Source: Amycolatopsis coloradensis (lineage in GTDB: Bacteria > Actinomycetota > Actinomycetes > Mycobacteriales > Pseudonocardiaceae). From it: a stretch of 64,000 nt of DNA. Positions within the stretch are counted from its first letter, which is position 1. Each line of letters begins with the position of its first letter. The notes beneath the pieces were generated by a model, which did no database searches, was not told the DNA's origin, and saw only the letters and a program-made list of their open reading frames with translations. The position numbers and the translations under genes were made by a program. Where the stretch lies: the NCBI RefSeq assembly GCF_001953865.1, contig NZ_MQUQ01000020.1, forward strand, positions 1 to 64,000. Reading direction: 5' to 3'. Below, in pieces: positions 1 to 8,440 of this stretch.

Positions 1-360
1 CCCGCACCCAAACGGCGAACACCCGTGCTCAACCGGACAACACCCGTGCTTGGCCGGACAACACCATGTCCTCCACCCGATCACACGAGATCGCCGCCTG
101 ATAACGCGAGTTCGCCAACCAATCACGCGAGTTCGCCATTCACGCACGCGAGATACGGGCCCAATCACGTGAGTTACGCGTTCAAGCACGCGAGTTGCGG
201 ATCCGGGCACAGGCTCGACGGGGGTGGTTGGGACGAGTTCGCCGCCTGATCACGCGAGATCGCCAGCCAATCACGCGAGTTCCCGTCTGATCACGCGAGA
301 TCGCCACCCGATCACGCGAGTTACGCGCTCAAGCACGCGAGTTGCGGATCGGGGCACGGG
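1..360. repeat. degenerate tandem intergenic repeats
   Basis: No gene is convincing here. The stretch is built from about a dozen degenerate copies of a roughly 17-base unit close to GATCACGCGAGTTCGCC, spaced about 20 bases apart. A longer piece is duplicated: bases about 174-210 and 322-358 are almost identical and contain CAAGCACGCGAGTTGCGGAT. A different unit, AACACCCGTGCT, occurs twice near the start. Short open frames across this block read as low-complexity Thr/Ser/His/Pro protein and are not believable genes. Single copies of the same unit recur near 14020 and 33111-33180. Confidence 0.8.
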
Positions 361-469
361 TGTGACGGGGCGGTTGGGAGCTGGCGGGGCGGGAGCGAAG
401 CAGGGCACTCGGGTGCCTGTCGTTCCGCGCACCCGACACCACCGGGACAGGACTGGGCCGGTCGGAACT

Positions 470-508
470 GTGTGGATTTTGGGACATCTGACGTCCTGAA
501 ATCCACAC
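470..508. terminator. hairpin downstream of cobF
   Basis: The 10-base arms GTGTGGATTT and AAATCCACAC pair perfectly, and an inner GGAC/GTCC pairing continues the stem towards a short loop. It lies beyond the 3' end of the minus-strand cobF gene and could end its transcript. It could also be a repeat-derived hairpin. Confidence 0.5.
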
Positions 509-569
509 GGTCACGCACCAGCGGTCCGGTCACGCACTTGATGCGCGAGCCCGCCCCGCGAACTCGGGA

Positions 570-1340
570 TCAGCCCTGGGAGCCGACGGGGCGGCGCAGG
601 TGGTAGATGTCCATGATCCAGCCCTTCCGTGACCGCGCCGCGGCGCGCACGGAGCGGATTTCCGAAGCGAGAGCGGCGGTGAGCGGGCCGGACAGCAGGA
701 GCTCATCGGGCGTGCCGAGGTAGGCGCCCCAGTAGATCTCCAGTCCTGTGTCCGCGAAGCGAGAGAACGTGCAGCCCGCGTCCAGCATCACGAACACGTC
801 GTCCGCGTCCGCGGGCCAGCCCGCTTCGAGACGCCGTCCGGTCGTGATCAGCACCGGCCGCCCGATCTGGTTCATCGTGGTCCGATGCCGGGACGTCAGC
901 GCGGCCACGCTGCTGACGCCGGGGACGACCTCGTACTCGAACTCCACGTTTCCCCGCGAGAGCACCGCGTCCAGCAGAGTCAGGGTCGAGTCGTAGAGCG
1001 CCGGGTCACCCCACACCAGAAAAGCGCCCCGCTCATCGGGACCCAGCGAGCCGATCATGGTCTCGTAGACGTCGGTGCGGAGCCGGTGCCAGTCGGCGAC
1101 GGCCTTCCGGTAGTCGTCCGGAGTACGGTCGCGTTCGGGGTCCTGCGCCCGCACGACGCGGTAGCCGGGCCGCTCGACGAACCGGTCGAGGATCTCCTGG
1201 CGCAGACCCACCAGGTCTTGCTTCTCTGAACCTTTGTCGAGAACGAAGAAGACATCGGTCTCGTTCAGCCGCCGGACGGCCTGGACGGTCAGGTGTTCCG
1301 GGTCGCCGGCGCCGATGCCGATGGCGGAGATCTTCCTCAT
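570..1340 (-). CDS. cobF: precorrin-6A synthase (deacetylating)
   Basis: This 256-residue protein belongs to the SAM-dependent precorrin methyltransferases. It begins with the family glycine-rich strand (SAIGIGAGDPEHLT) and has the mid-domain motif VVPGVSSVAAL, both typical of the tetrapyrrole methylase fold. The sequence and length fit CobF, which methylates C1 of precorrin-5 and removes the acetyl group in aerobic cobalamin synthesis. No other cobalamin gene is in the window, so it stands alone. It is transcribed away from the copper operon, and its ATG lies about 100 bases from copZ, so the two share an upstream region. Confidence 0.88.
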   Translation of the reverse strand: MRKISAIGIGAGDPEHLTVQAVRRLNETDVFFVLDKGSEKQDLVGLRQEILDRFVERPGYRVVRAQDPERDRTPDDYRKAVADWHRLRTDVYETMIGSLGPDERGAFLVWGDPALYDSTLTLLDAVLSRGNVEFEYEVVPGVSSVAALTSRHRTTMNQIGRPVLITTGRRLEAGWPADADDVFVMLDAGCTFSRFADTGLEIYWGAYLGTPDELLLSGPLTAALASEIRSVRAAARSRKGWIMDIYHLRRPVGSQG

Positions 1341-1375
1341 CGCCGCAGTGTGCCCGCACCCTCAATGCACACCCC

Positions 1376-1390
1376 TACCCCCATGGGGTA
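1376..1390. promoter_or_regulatory. candidate CsoR operator at the copZ promoter
   Basis: The arms TACCCC and GGGGTA are separated by three bases, about 45 bases upstream of the copZ start. Known actinobacterial CsoR operators are G/C-rich dyads of this ATACCCC...GGGGTAT type. A csoR gene lies at the end of the same operon. The assignment is by resemblance only. Confidence 0.6.
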
Positions 1391-1436
1391 TAAATGAAGT
1401 GATCGCTTCGTCTGTCCTGTAGAGGAGTTCGTACCG

Positions 1437-1643
1437 ATGGCCGAAACCACCTACACCGTCAAGGGCATGTCCTGCGGGCACTGCGCCTCCTCCGTCACCG
1501 AGGAGGTCAGCGGCATCGCGGGCGTCAGTGCCGTGAACGTGGACGTGGCCAGTGGCAAGGTAACCATCACCAGCGACGCCGCGCTCGATGTCCAGATCGT
1601 GGACGCGGCCGTCACCGAGGCCGGTTACCAGCTCGTCTCGTGA
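1437..1643 (+). CDS. copZ: heavy-metal-associated copper chaperone CopZ
   Basis: This 68-residue protein is a single HMA domain, with the metal-binding motif GMSCGHCASSV near residues 9-19. The CxxC pair binds Cu(I) and passes it to the P-type ATPase encoded 170 bases downstream. An AGAGGAG ribosome site precedes the ATG. Its stop overlaps the GTG of the next small gene, which implies translational coupling. A CsoR-like dyad upstream suggests induction by copper. Confidence 0.9.
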   Translation: MAETTYTVKGMSCGHCASSVTEEVSGIAGVSAVNVDVASGKVTITSDAALDVQIVDAAVTEAGYQLVS

Positions 1644-1816
1644 GCACCGCCGTCAAGGTGTCGGCGTTCGCCGCGGCCCTGGTCGCGGTGTTCGTCGTCG
1701 CCTGGGCGATCGGCTCCGCCGTCGGGCCGCCGGACGAGACACCGGCGCCATCCTCGCCCGCGCCGACCAGTGAGCACGAAGGACATCACGAGGGCCACAC
1801 GGGAGGTACGCCGTGA
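1640..1816 (+). CDS. small His-rich membrane-anchored protein of the copper operon
   Basis: This 58-residue frame starts at a GTG that overlaps the copZ stop and ends in a TGA that overlaps the copA GTG. It is therefore locked between two copper genes by two overlaps. Residues about 6-28 form one hydrophobic helix (FAALVAVFVVAWAIGSAV). After a Pro/Ser linker the tail reads SEHEGHHEGHTGG, a histidine-rich metal-binding-like segment. The likely topology is a single membrane anchor with an external His tail, perhaps capturing or handing over copper. I do not recognise a named family. Confidence that it is translated is high; the copper role rests on context and the His motif. Confidence 0.75.
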   Translation: MSTAVKVSAFAAALVAVFVVAWAIGSAVGPPDETPAPSSPAPTSEHEGHHEGHTGGTP

Positions 1817-4017
1817 GCGTCGAGACGTCCCAGCGCGTCGAACTCGCCATCGGCGGGATGACCTGCGCCTCGTGCGCCGCACGGGTCGAACGCAAGTTGA
1901 ACAAGGTCGACGGCGTCTCAGCCACGGTCAATTACGCCACCGAGAAGGCGCAGGTCGATTTCCCGGCCGCGCTGTCGGTGGACGACCTCGTCGGTGTCGT
2001 CGAATCGGCCGGTTATACGGCCGAGCCGCCCAAGCCTGACGAAGTGGACGACCAGGCAGCCGGGCTCCGGCGACGGCTTCTGATCTCCGCCGTGCTCGCT
2101 GTCCCGGTGATCGTGCTGGCGATGGTCCCGGCCTGGCAGTTCACCTACTGGCAGTGGGTCTCGCTGGCCTTGACCGCCCCCGTCGTCACCTGGGGCGCGT
2201 GGCCGTTCCATCGCCCCGCCTGGACGAACTTCCGCCATGGCGCCGCCACCATGGACACCCTGATCTCGCTCGGGGTCGCCGCCGCCACCCTCTGGTCGCT
2301 GTACGCGCTGCTGTTCGGCACCGCCGGAGTACCCGGCATGCGGCACGGCTTCGCACTGACCATGGAACGCGGCTCCGGCGCGGGCAACCTCTATCTCGAG
2401 GTCGCCGCCGGGGTGACCACGTTCCTCTTGGCCGGTCGCTATTTCGAGGCCCGCTCCAAGCGTCGCTCCGGCGCCGCTCTGCGGGCACTGCTCGAACTCG
2501 GGGCGAAGGACGTCGCCGTCCTCAAAGACGGTGTCGAGACCCGCGTCCCGATCGGGGAGCTGAAGTCCGGCGACGAGTTCGTCGTGCGGCCGGGGGAGAA
2601 GATCGCCACCGATGGCGTCGTGACCGACGGCGGATCGGCGGTCGACCTGAGCATGCTGACGGGTGAAGCCGTCCCGGTCGAGGTGAGCGTCGGCGACACC
2701 GTTGTCGGCGGGACGGTCAACGCGGGGGGCAGGCTCGTCGTCCGCGCCACCCGGGTCGGAGCCGACACCCGGCTCGCGCAGATGGCGAGGCTGGTCGAGG
2801 ACGCGCAGAACGGCAAGGCCCGGGTCCAGCGGCTCGCGGACCGCGTTTCGGCCGTGTTCGTCCCAGTGGTGATCGCGCTCGCGGTCGGCACGCTCGGGTT
2901 CTGGCTCGGCGCGGGCAGCGGGGCGGACGCCGCCTTCACCGCCGCCGTCGCGGTCCTGATCATCGCTTGCCCGTGCGCCCTCGGCTTGGCCACGCCGACG
3001 GCGTTGCTCGTCGGCACCGGCCGGGGCGCGCAGCTGGGCATCCTCATCAAGGGCCCCGAAGTGCTCGAGTCCACTCGTCAGGTCGACACCATCGTCCTGG
3101 ACAAAACCGGCACGGTGACCGCAGGGAGAATGAGCCTCACTGACCTTCACGGGGCCGACGAGACCGAGGTGCTCCGGCTCGCCGCGGCGGTCGAGCACGC
3201 GTCGGAGCATCCGATCGCCCGCGCGATCGTCACGGCCGCGGAAGAGCGGCTCGGTCAGCTACCGCCGGTCGATGGGTTCCGCAACATCGAGGGCCTAGGT
3301 GTCGTCGGTGAGGTCGGGGGGAAGACCGTCCTGGCCGGCCGCACTGCTCTCCTCGAACAGCACGACATCACCGTCGGAGACGACTTCGCCCAGGTCAAGG
3401 CGGCCGCCGAGGAGCGTGGCGCGACCGCGGTCGTGGTCGCGTGGGACGGCGAGGCACGCGGTGTGGTCGTCGTCGCCGACACGGTCAAGCCGACCTCGAA
3501 GCAGGCCGTGCGGGAACTGCGGGCCCTCGGGCTCCGGCCGGTCCTGCTGACCGGTGACAACACCGGTTCCGCGAAGGCGATCGCCGCCGAAGTGGGGATC
3601 GATGAGTTCATCGCCGAAGTGCTCCCCGCCGGCAAGGTCGACGTCGTCAAGCGCCTGCAGTCCGAAGGCCGCGTGGTCGCCATGGTCGGTGACGGCGTCA
3701 ACGACGCGGCCGCGCTCGCGCAGGCCGACCTCGGCTTGTCGATGGGCACCGGGACGGACGCCGCGATCGAGGCGGGTGACCTGACGCTCGTCCGCGGCGA
3801 CCTGCGTGCCGCCGTCGACGCGATCCGGCTTTCGCGCCGCACGCTCGGCACGATCAAGGGCAACCTGTTCTGGGCGTTCGCCTACAACGTCGCCGCGCTG
3901 CCACTGGCCGCGCTCGGCCTGCTCAACCCCATGATCGCCGGGGCCGCGATGGCGTTCTCCTCGGTTTTCGTGGTCTCCAACAGCCTGCGGCTGCGCGGGT
4001 TCCGAGGAGTGGCTTAG
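1813..4017 (+). CDS. copA: Cu(I)-translocating P1B-type ATPase
   Basis: This 734-residue copper exporter has one N-terminal HMA domain (GGMTCASCAARVE, C18 and C21), paired transmembrane helices, the actuator motif TGEAVPVE, and the transmembrane copper site C386-P-C388. The phosphorylation motif is DKTGTVT with D430 as acceptor, and GDGVNDAAAL forms the hinge. All catalytic motifs are intact and the length is normal. The GTG start overlaps the preceding small gene, with GGAGG upstream. It ends convergently with csoR: the two stop codons overlap (TAG at 4015-4017, csoR stop at 4014-4016). Confidence 0.95.
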   Translation: MSVETSQRVELAIGGMTCASCAARVERKLNKVDGVSATVNYATEKAQVDFPAALSVDDLVGVVESAGYTAEPPKPDEVDDQAAGLRRRLLISAVLAVPVIVLAMVPAWQFTYWQWVSLALTAPVVTWGAWPFHRPAWTNFRHGAATMDTLISLGVAAATLWSLYALLFGTAGVPGMRHGFALTMERGSGAGNLYLEVAAGVTTFLLAGRYFEARSKRRSGAALRALLELGAKDVAVLKDGVETRVPIGELKSGDEFVVRPGEKIATDGVVTDGGSAVDLSMLTGEAVPVEVSVGDTVVGGTVNAGGRLVVRATRVGADTRLAQMARLVEDAQNGKARVQRLADRVSAVFVPVVIALAVGTLGFWLGAGSGADAAFTAAVAVLIIACPCALGLATPTALLVGTGRGAQLGILIKGPEVLESTRQVDTIVLDKTGTVTAGRMSLTDLHGADETEVLRLAAAVEHASEHPIARAIVTAAEERLGQLPPVDGFRNIEGLGVVGEVGGKTVLAGRTALLEQHDITVGDDFAQVKAAAEERGATAVVVAWDGEARGVVVVADTVKPTSKQAVRELRALGLRPVLLTGDNTGSAKAIAAEVGIDEFIAEVLPAGKVDVVKRLQSEGRVVAMVGDGVNDAAALAQADLGLSMGTGTDAAIEAGDLTLVRGDLRAAVDAIRLSRRTLGTIKGNLFWAFAYNVAALPLAALGLLNPMIAGAAMAFSSVFVVSNSLRLRGFRGVA

Positions 4018-4295
4018 GAGCGGACCAGCCGCGCGATCGCGTCGGAGGCCTCCCGGACCTTGAGGTCGGCCTCTTCACCGCCCGCGGCGGCGGCCTGGAC
4101 CACGCAGGTGGCGAGGTGCTCGTCCAGCAGTTCGAGCGAGAACGACTGCAGTGCCTTGGTGGCGGCGGACACCTGGGTCAGGATGTCGATGCAGTACTTG
4201 TCCTCTTCGACCATCCGCTGCAATCCGCGGATCTGCCCCTCGATCCGGCGCAGGCGCTTGAGATAGGCCTCCCGCTCGCTGCCGTAGCCCGTCAT
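4014..4295 (-). CDS. csoR: CsoR-family copper-sensing repressor
   Basis: This 93-residue all-helical repressor has the CsoR Cu(I) ligand set C35, H60 and C64 (YCIDIL...EHLATC) in the classical C-x(n)-H-x3-C spacing. The family leaves DNA when it binds Cu(I), releasing copper export genes. I chose the ATG at 4295. A longer frame to 4349 would read through the palindromic promoter and add a low-complexity N-terminus. It is convergent with copA and so is not in the same transcript, but it is the obvious regulator of copZ-copA and probably of itself. Confidence 0.9.
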   Translation of the reverse strand: MTGYGSEREAYLKRLRRIEGQIRGLQRMVEEDKYCIDILTQVSAATKALQSFSLELLDEHLATCVVQAAAAGGEEADLKVREASDAIARLVRS

Positions 4296-4334
4296 TCCGC
4301 ACCCGTTCTCTCGTCGTTCCCCAGCCGTCGCCGA

Positions 4335-4354
4335 GTATACCCTCCCCACGTATC
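4335..4354. promoter_or_regulatory. candidate CsoR operator upstream of csoR
   Basis: GTATACCCTCCCCACGTATC lies 40-60 bases upstream of the csoR ATG and resembles the TACCCC/GGGGTA dyad at copZ. It suggests autoregulation. The match is imperfect. Confidence 0.45.
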
Positions 4355-4464
4355 CACCCCGGGTGGGCGGAATCCGCGGGTGCCAGGATGTCGAGGATGG
4401 TCCGGCGGCTCCGACTCAAGCGTGAACGGCCGGGCACCCGGCCGGACGACCAGGAGGAACACCG

Positions 4465-4827
4465 ATGAAATACATGATCATGATCACGATGAACCCCACC
4501 GCGTGGGACGCCCTCCCCGAGGAGGAGCGCAACGAGGTGGTCGCCCGCATCGACCCTTTCATGAAGAAGCTGACCGAGAGCGGCGAGCTGCTCGGGACGC
4601 AGGCGCTGGGGGAGCCGAAGGACAGCACGGTGGTCCGGGTGCGTGACGGCGTCCCGGTGGTCACCGACGGCCCGTTCGCGGAGTCGAAGGAATACCTCGC
4701 GGGGTTCTACCTGGTCGAATGTGACAGCAAGGAGCGCGCGATCGAGATCGCGGGCGAGATCCCGGACGCGCACGTCAACGCGATGGAGATCAGGCCGGTG
4801 GTCTTTTCCTCAGGTGACAACGCCTGA
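4465..4827 (+). CDS. YCII-related (DGPF) domain protein
   Basis: This 120-residue single-domain protein carries the signature DGPFAESKEYLAGFYLVE of the YCII/DGPF family, a ferredoxin-like fold. Family members are common in actinobacteria and their reactions are mostly unknown; some are encoded near ECF sigma factors. A strong AGGAGGAA site precedes the ATG. Its end overlaps the convergent DivIVA-like gene by 18 bases. Confidence 0.85.
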   Translation: MKYMIMITMNPTAWDALPEEERNEVVARIDPFMKKLTESGELLGTQALGEPKDSTVVRVRDGVPVVTDGPFAESKEYLAGFYLVECDSKERAIEIAGEIPDAHVNAMEIRPVVFSSGDNA

Positions 4828-5490
4828 GGCGGTCGCTTCAGCGCCGGTGCGGGTCTCTGGCCTGCTCCGGCGCTGAACGGGCACTTCCGGCTTCGGTTCT
4901 TCAGTCATGGTCAGGACCGTACCGGCCTCGGCGAGCAGTTCACGGCAGCCGACCAGCTGTTTCAGGACGTCATCGCGCAGGTGGAGGGCCACATCGGCCT
5001 TCTGCCGCGCTTCGGCGAGCAGGCGCTCGCCCTCTTCGGCGGCGTTGTCGAGCAGTTTTCGCGCCCGTGCTTGCGCGGCTTCGTCCCGTGCGGCGAGCGC
5101 TCGCATCGCCTCCGCCCGGCGCAGCGTCATGGCGCGCTCGAAGTCTTCGGTGATCCGCTTCCGTTCCGCCTCGGCCTTGGCGGCCTCCTCGGTGGCGCGC
5201 GCGATGATGTCGTCACCCTCTTCGCGGGTGAGTTCGAGCATCCGGCGCGATCGCTCCTGCAACGCGTCCGGTGCGATCGGCACGCGGCTGATCCGATCGA
5301 TGCTGGCTTTCAGTTCGCGGTTCTCCTCGCACGCGGCGGTGAGTTCCGCGGCGAGCGCCTCCGCGCGCCGGATCGCTTCGTCGCGTTCGGCGGCGGCTCG
5401 TCGTAGCTCGGTTTCCACCTCGCGAACGAATTCCCGGACCTGAGCGCGATTGAAACCACGCCACGCCAGATCGAAGCCGGGCATCTCCAT
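4810..5490 (-). CDS. DivIVA-domain coiled-coil protein
   Basis: The N-terminus of this 226-residue protein (FDLAWRGFNRAQVREFVREV) matches the DivIVA/Wag31 membrane-binding domain entry motif with its F-x-x-x-x-R-G-Y/F-x-x-x-x-V pattern. The rest is rich in Ala, Glu and Arg and predicts a long coiled coil, with RAEAMRALAARDEAAQARAR as a typical stretch. Such proteins mark curved membrane and organise polar growth or septation. It is probably an accessory paralogue and not the essential Wag31, because no division genes are adjacent. Confidence 0.75.
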   Translation of the reverse strand: MEMPGFDLAWRGFNRAQVREFVREVETELRRAAAERDEAIRRAEALAAELTAACEENRELKASIDRISRVPIAPDALQERSRRMLELTREEGDDIIARATEEAAKAEAERKRITEDFERAMTLRRAEAMRALAARDEAAQARARKLLDNAAEEGERLLAEARQKADVALHLRDDVLKQLVGCRELLAEAGTVLTMTEEPKPEVPVQRRSRPETRTGAEATASGVVT

Positions 5491-5718
5491 TGGTCACCTC
5501 CACAGTGGGCGATCCGTCACCGGTGCGCGACAGTTGTTGGGACGACAGAGTCCTTGCGGCACGGGGCTTTCCCCGTCCAGTGTGCCTGAAGCCGCAAGGA
5601 CACGCGCCAGGGGTGGGTGATCTTTGCGCCGAGCGGTCCGCGCAAGCGGGGAGAAGGGTGATCCTCGAACCGGTGGGAGAATGGACGACCATCGTTTACC
5701 CCTACTGGAGGTGGCCGC

Positions 5719-6414
5719 GTGACGAGCAGCCGAATTCGGGTCCCTGGCTGGAATACGGCGACCGCGGCCGAAGGGTATCGGCAGGTCAGAGAGAACATCT
5801 CGATCTTGCTCGCCGAGCACGCGAGCGCGGGCGAGCGGGCCGTCCCGGCTTGTCCACAGTGGACAGTCCGGGATCTGCTCGCGCATGTGACCGAAATCTG
5901 CGATCGGGTCATCACCCGCTTCGGGGGAGAGCCGTGCCCGGTCCCGGAGACGGCGTCGGTCGCCGGATTGCTGAGGCTCTGGAACGAGCGCGGTCCCGAG
6001 GCCGACACCATCCTCGCCGCGGACGGCGACGGGAAGAGCCGCGGCGACATCATGGTGATGGACGCCTTCACCCACGAACTCGATCTCCGGTACGCGCTCG
6101 GCGCCCCGCTGCCCGAGGCGCACGGGGCCTGGCTGCGGGGTTTCGAAGTGCTCGTCAGCGGCCTCGGCGCCTCGCTGAAAGAGCACGGGCTGCCCGGGAT
6201 GCGGATCGAGACCGAAGGCGCCAGCTGGATCGCCGGCACCGAGCCGGTCGCCGCGGTGCTCTCGGGCCCGCCCGCCGAGCTGTACCGGTCCCTCTCCGGG
6301 CGCCGGAGCCCGGCCCAGATCGCCGCCTTGGACTGGCTGGGCGATCCCGAGCCGTGGCTCCGGGCCTTCACCTGGGGCCCGTTCACCCCGCCGACGGAAG
6401 CGACCGAGCGCTGA
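5719..6414 (+). CDS. maleylpyruvate isomerase family, mycothiol-dependent (DinB-like) protein
   Basis: This 231-residue protein has the four-helix DinB/MDMPI pattern: CPQWTVRDLLAHVTEI near residue 50, and the metal-ligand-like HELDLR near residue 115. The family includes mycothiol S-transferases and mycothiol-dependent isomerases. The exact substrate cannot be read from sequence. The GTG start has TGGAGGTGG upstream. It stands alone between divergent and convergent neighbours, ending next to the copCD stop. Confidence 0.8.
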   Translation: MTSSRIRVPGWNTATAAEGYRQVRENISILLAEHASAGERAVPACPQWTVRDLLAHVTEICDRVITRFGGEPCPVPETASVAGLLRLWNERGPEADTILAADGDGKSRGDIMVMDAFTHELDLRYALGAPLPEAHGAWLRGFEVLVSGLGASLKEHGLPGMRIETEGASWIAGTEPVAAVLSGPPAELYRSLSGRRSPAQIAALDWLGDPEPWLRAFTWGPFTPPTEATER

Positions 6415-7749
6415 TCAGCCGGTCGGGGACATCGAGGACAGTGTCGCGGCCAGCGCGAGCACCACGGCGACGATCAGTACCTCGACCCCGACGCTGACCC
6501 GCAGTTTCCGCAGGTCGGCGGTCACGACGCCGGTGCCGCCGCGGCCGGAGACCCCGCGGCGCACCGCGTTGCGGCTCAGGTTCGCGACCAGCAGCAACGT
6601 GGCGAACCCGGACAGCTTCAGCAGGAAGACGATGCCGTAGGCCGACGTCCAGAGCGCTTCCACCGACGGGACGAGCCGGAAGCCCAGGTAGGCGCCGCTG
6701 ACCACCATGATCACGATCGACCAGGTGGCGATCGGATGGAACCGCGCCAGCGCCGGTTCGGCCTCCGAGGCCGAGTACTCGCCGCGCAGCAGCACGGCCA
6801 GCTGGATCAGCCCGCCGATCCAGACGGCCATCGCGCCGAAGTGGGCGAGGTCGGCGCTGACCGAGAGGAACATGATCTTGTCGGCCACCGCGTGCCCGGT
6901 CGCGGAGAAGCTCAGCATCACGATGAACCCGGCCGCGATACCGAGGTTCTCGTAGCGCGACCGCTGCCTGTCCGGCAGGCCGTCCGCCAGCAGCCGTCGC
7001 ACGATCACGGCGAGCGCGACGATCGCGGCGAGGCGCAGGAGCAGGAGCTTCCCGTACGCCACCCGCAGGGTCGCCTCGATGAGTGCCGGGTCGAAGACGG
7101 AGCCCACGCCACGGCCCGCGACGTACGGGCCTTGCAGCAGGAACCCGGCCACGGCCGTCACGGCCGAGAGCCACACCCCGGCGGTGATCAGCCTCCGCGC
7201 CGCCGGGTCGGTCCGGCCACCCGGACGGCAGACCAGCACGAACACCAGCCCGCCGAGCAGCGCGACCCCGCCGAACGAGCCCCAGCGGAAAGTGGTGAAC
7301 AGCGCGTCGGTCACCGGATCCGTGCCGGTGGAGGCGGACACCGCGCCCGCCGAGGTGATCAGGGGGCCGGTGCCGATCACGAAGGCGATCGTGCCGCGCA
7401 CCGGATGTGAGTCAGTCGAGACGAAGGCGTACTCGACAAGATAACTGCCGTCGGGAAGATCGGGTTCGAGCTTGACGGCGACCTGTTCGGCGATGTCGCC
7501 CGGCTGGAACACCGGTCCGGCGACGACGTCCGTGCCCTGCTGATCGACGACCTTGATCGAGTTCGGCTGGATACCGATGTTCTCCGACAGGGTGATCGAG
7601 ACCTGAGCGGGCGCCGAGGTGAGCCGGGCGCCGTCGGCGGGATCCGAAGCGAGGAGTTCGACGTGGGCCGAGGCGGGGGCCGCGGCGAGCACCGCGACCC
7701 CGAACCACGCCGCCACAAGAGCCAGTAGCGCGAAGAGTCTCCTGGTCAC
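6415..7749 (-). CDS. fused CopC-CopD copper resistance protein
   Basis: This 444-residue protein starts with a signal peptide (LFALLALVAAWFGVAVLAAA). The CopC domain follows (AHVELLASDPADGARL to about residue 130), with the mature N-terminal His typical of copper binding. The C-terminal part has about eight membrane helices of the CopD family. CopC binds copper outside the cytoplasmic membrane and CopD is thought to import it. Its GTG start overlaps the stop of the upstream minus-strand membrane gene, so the two are co-translated. Confidence 0.9.
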   Translation of the reverse strand: MTRRLFALLALVAAWFGVAVLAAAPASAHVELLASDPADGARLTSAPAQVSITLSENIGIQPNSIKVVDQQGTDVVAGPVFQPGDIAEQVAVKLEPDLPDGSYLVEYAFVSTDSHPVRGTIAFVIGTGPLITSAGAVSASTGTDPVTDALFTTFRWGSFGGVALLGGLVFVLVCRPGGRTDPAARRLITAGVWLSAVTAVAGFLLQGPYVAGRGVGSVFDPALIEATLRVAYGKLLLLRLAAIVALAVIVRRLLADGLPDRQRSRYENLGIAAGFIVMLSFSATGHAVADKIMFLSVSADLAHFGAMAVWIGGLIQLAVLLRGEYSASEAEPALARFHPIATWSIVIMVVSGAYLGFRLVPSVEALWTSAYGIVFLLKLSGFATLLLVANLSRNAVRRGVSGRGGTGVVTADLRKLRVSVGVEVLIVAVVLALAATLSSMSPTG

Positions 7750-8321
7750 GACGCCGTTGTCGCCAGCTCACGCCGGCTTTCGGGCGAGCACGTGCAGCCG
7801 GTGAGCTCCCGCTCGGCGGCGGAGGCCTTCCGGTGCACGAGCATCGCGATGATCATCGGGATGGTGACGATCGTGTTGTAGAACAGGTGCAGTTCCACCC
7901 GGGGGATGAACAGCTGGATGATGCTGCTCGGCGCGGTTCCGCCGCCGAGGCGCCAGCCGGTCTGCGCCTGGACCAGCAGCAGCAGATGCTCGATGTGATG
8001 CCAGAACTGCAGGCCGAGCGCCAGGTTCCACCACTGCCGCGAGCGGCCCGCGAAACCCTTGCGCAGGGCGAACAGCGCGATCAGCATGACGATGGCGTAG
8101 CCGTAGTGCAGCCATTCGGAGCTGATCAGCTCGGGGAACGGGATGCCGAGCACACCGCGGGCGTCCGGGGTCTTCCAGCCGAGGACGTAGATCTGGAACG
8201 CCTGCACGAGGTGTTCCGCCCAGTGCGCCAGCACGATCAGCGCGAAGACGGTGAGCGCCGCGCGGTGGTATTTCCCGTTGAGCGAAGCGAGCAGGCCTGG
8301 ACGTGGCGAATCGAGTGAGGC
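7746..8321 (-). CDS. small polytopic membrane protein, copCD partner
   Basis: The protein has 191 residues and about four membrane helices. His/Glu pairs lie inside or at the edge of helices (HWAEHLVQ, FWHHIEHLLLL), which suggests a metal or haem site. The start at 8321 is chosen because TAGGAGC lies just upstream; a longer frame to 8384 adds an unsupported N-terminus. Its stop overlaps the copCD GTG. I do not recognise a named family. A membrane role in copper handling fits the operon, but this is inferred. Confidence 0.65.
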   Translation of the reverse strand, partial: ASLDSPRPGLLASLNGKYHRAALTVFALIVLAHWAEHLVQAFQIYVLGWKTPDARGVLGIPFPELISSEWLHYGYAIVMLIALFALRKGFAGRSRQWWNLALGLQFWHHIEHLLLLVQAQTGWRLGGGTAPSSIIQLFIPRVELHLFYNTIVTIPMIIAMLVHRKASAAERELTGCTCSPESRRELATTAS

Positions 8322-8440
8322 CATGAAAGTGCTCCTAGGGCGAAAAGACCGGCCGGTGACGGATGTCGACGATATCTCGCGCACCGGCCGTTTCCGTTAC
8401 TCCGAATTGCTCATCTGACCGCGGTACCGCGCCGGATGGT

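Noticed and set aside
1..360. CRISPR array
   Set aside because: The units are degenerate, about 17-20 bases with no constant spacer between them, and no cas gene is near.
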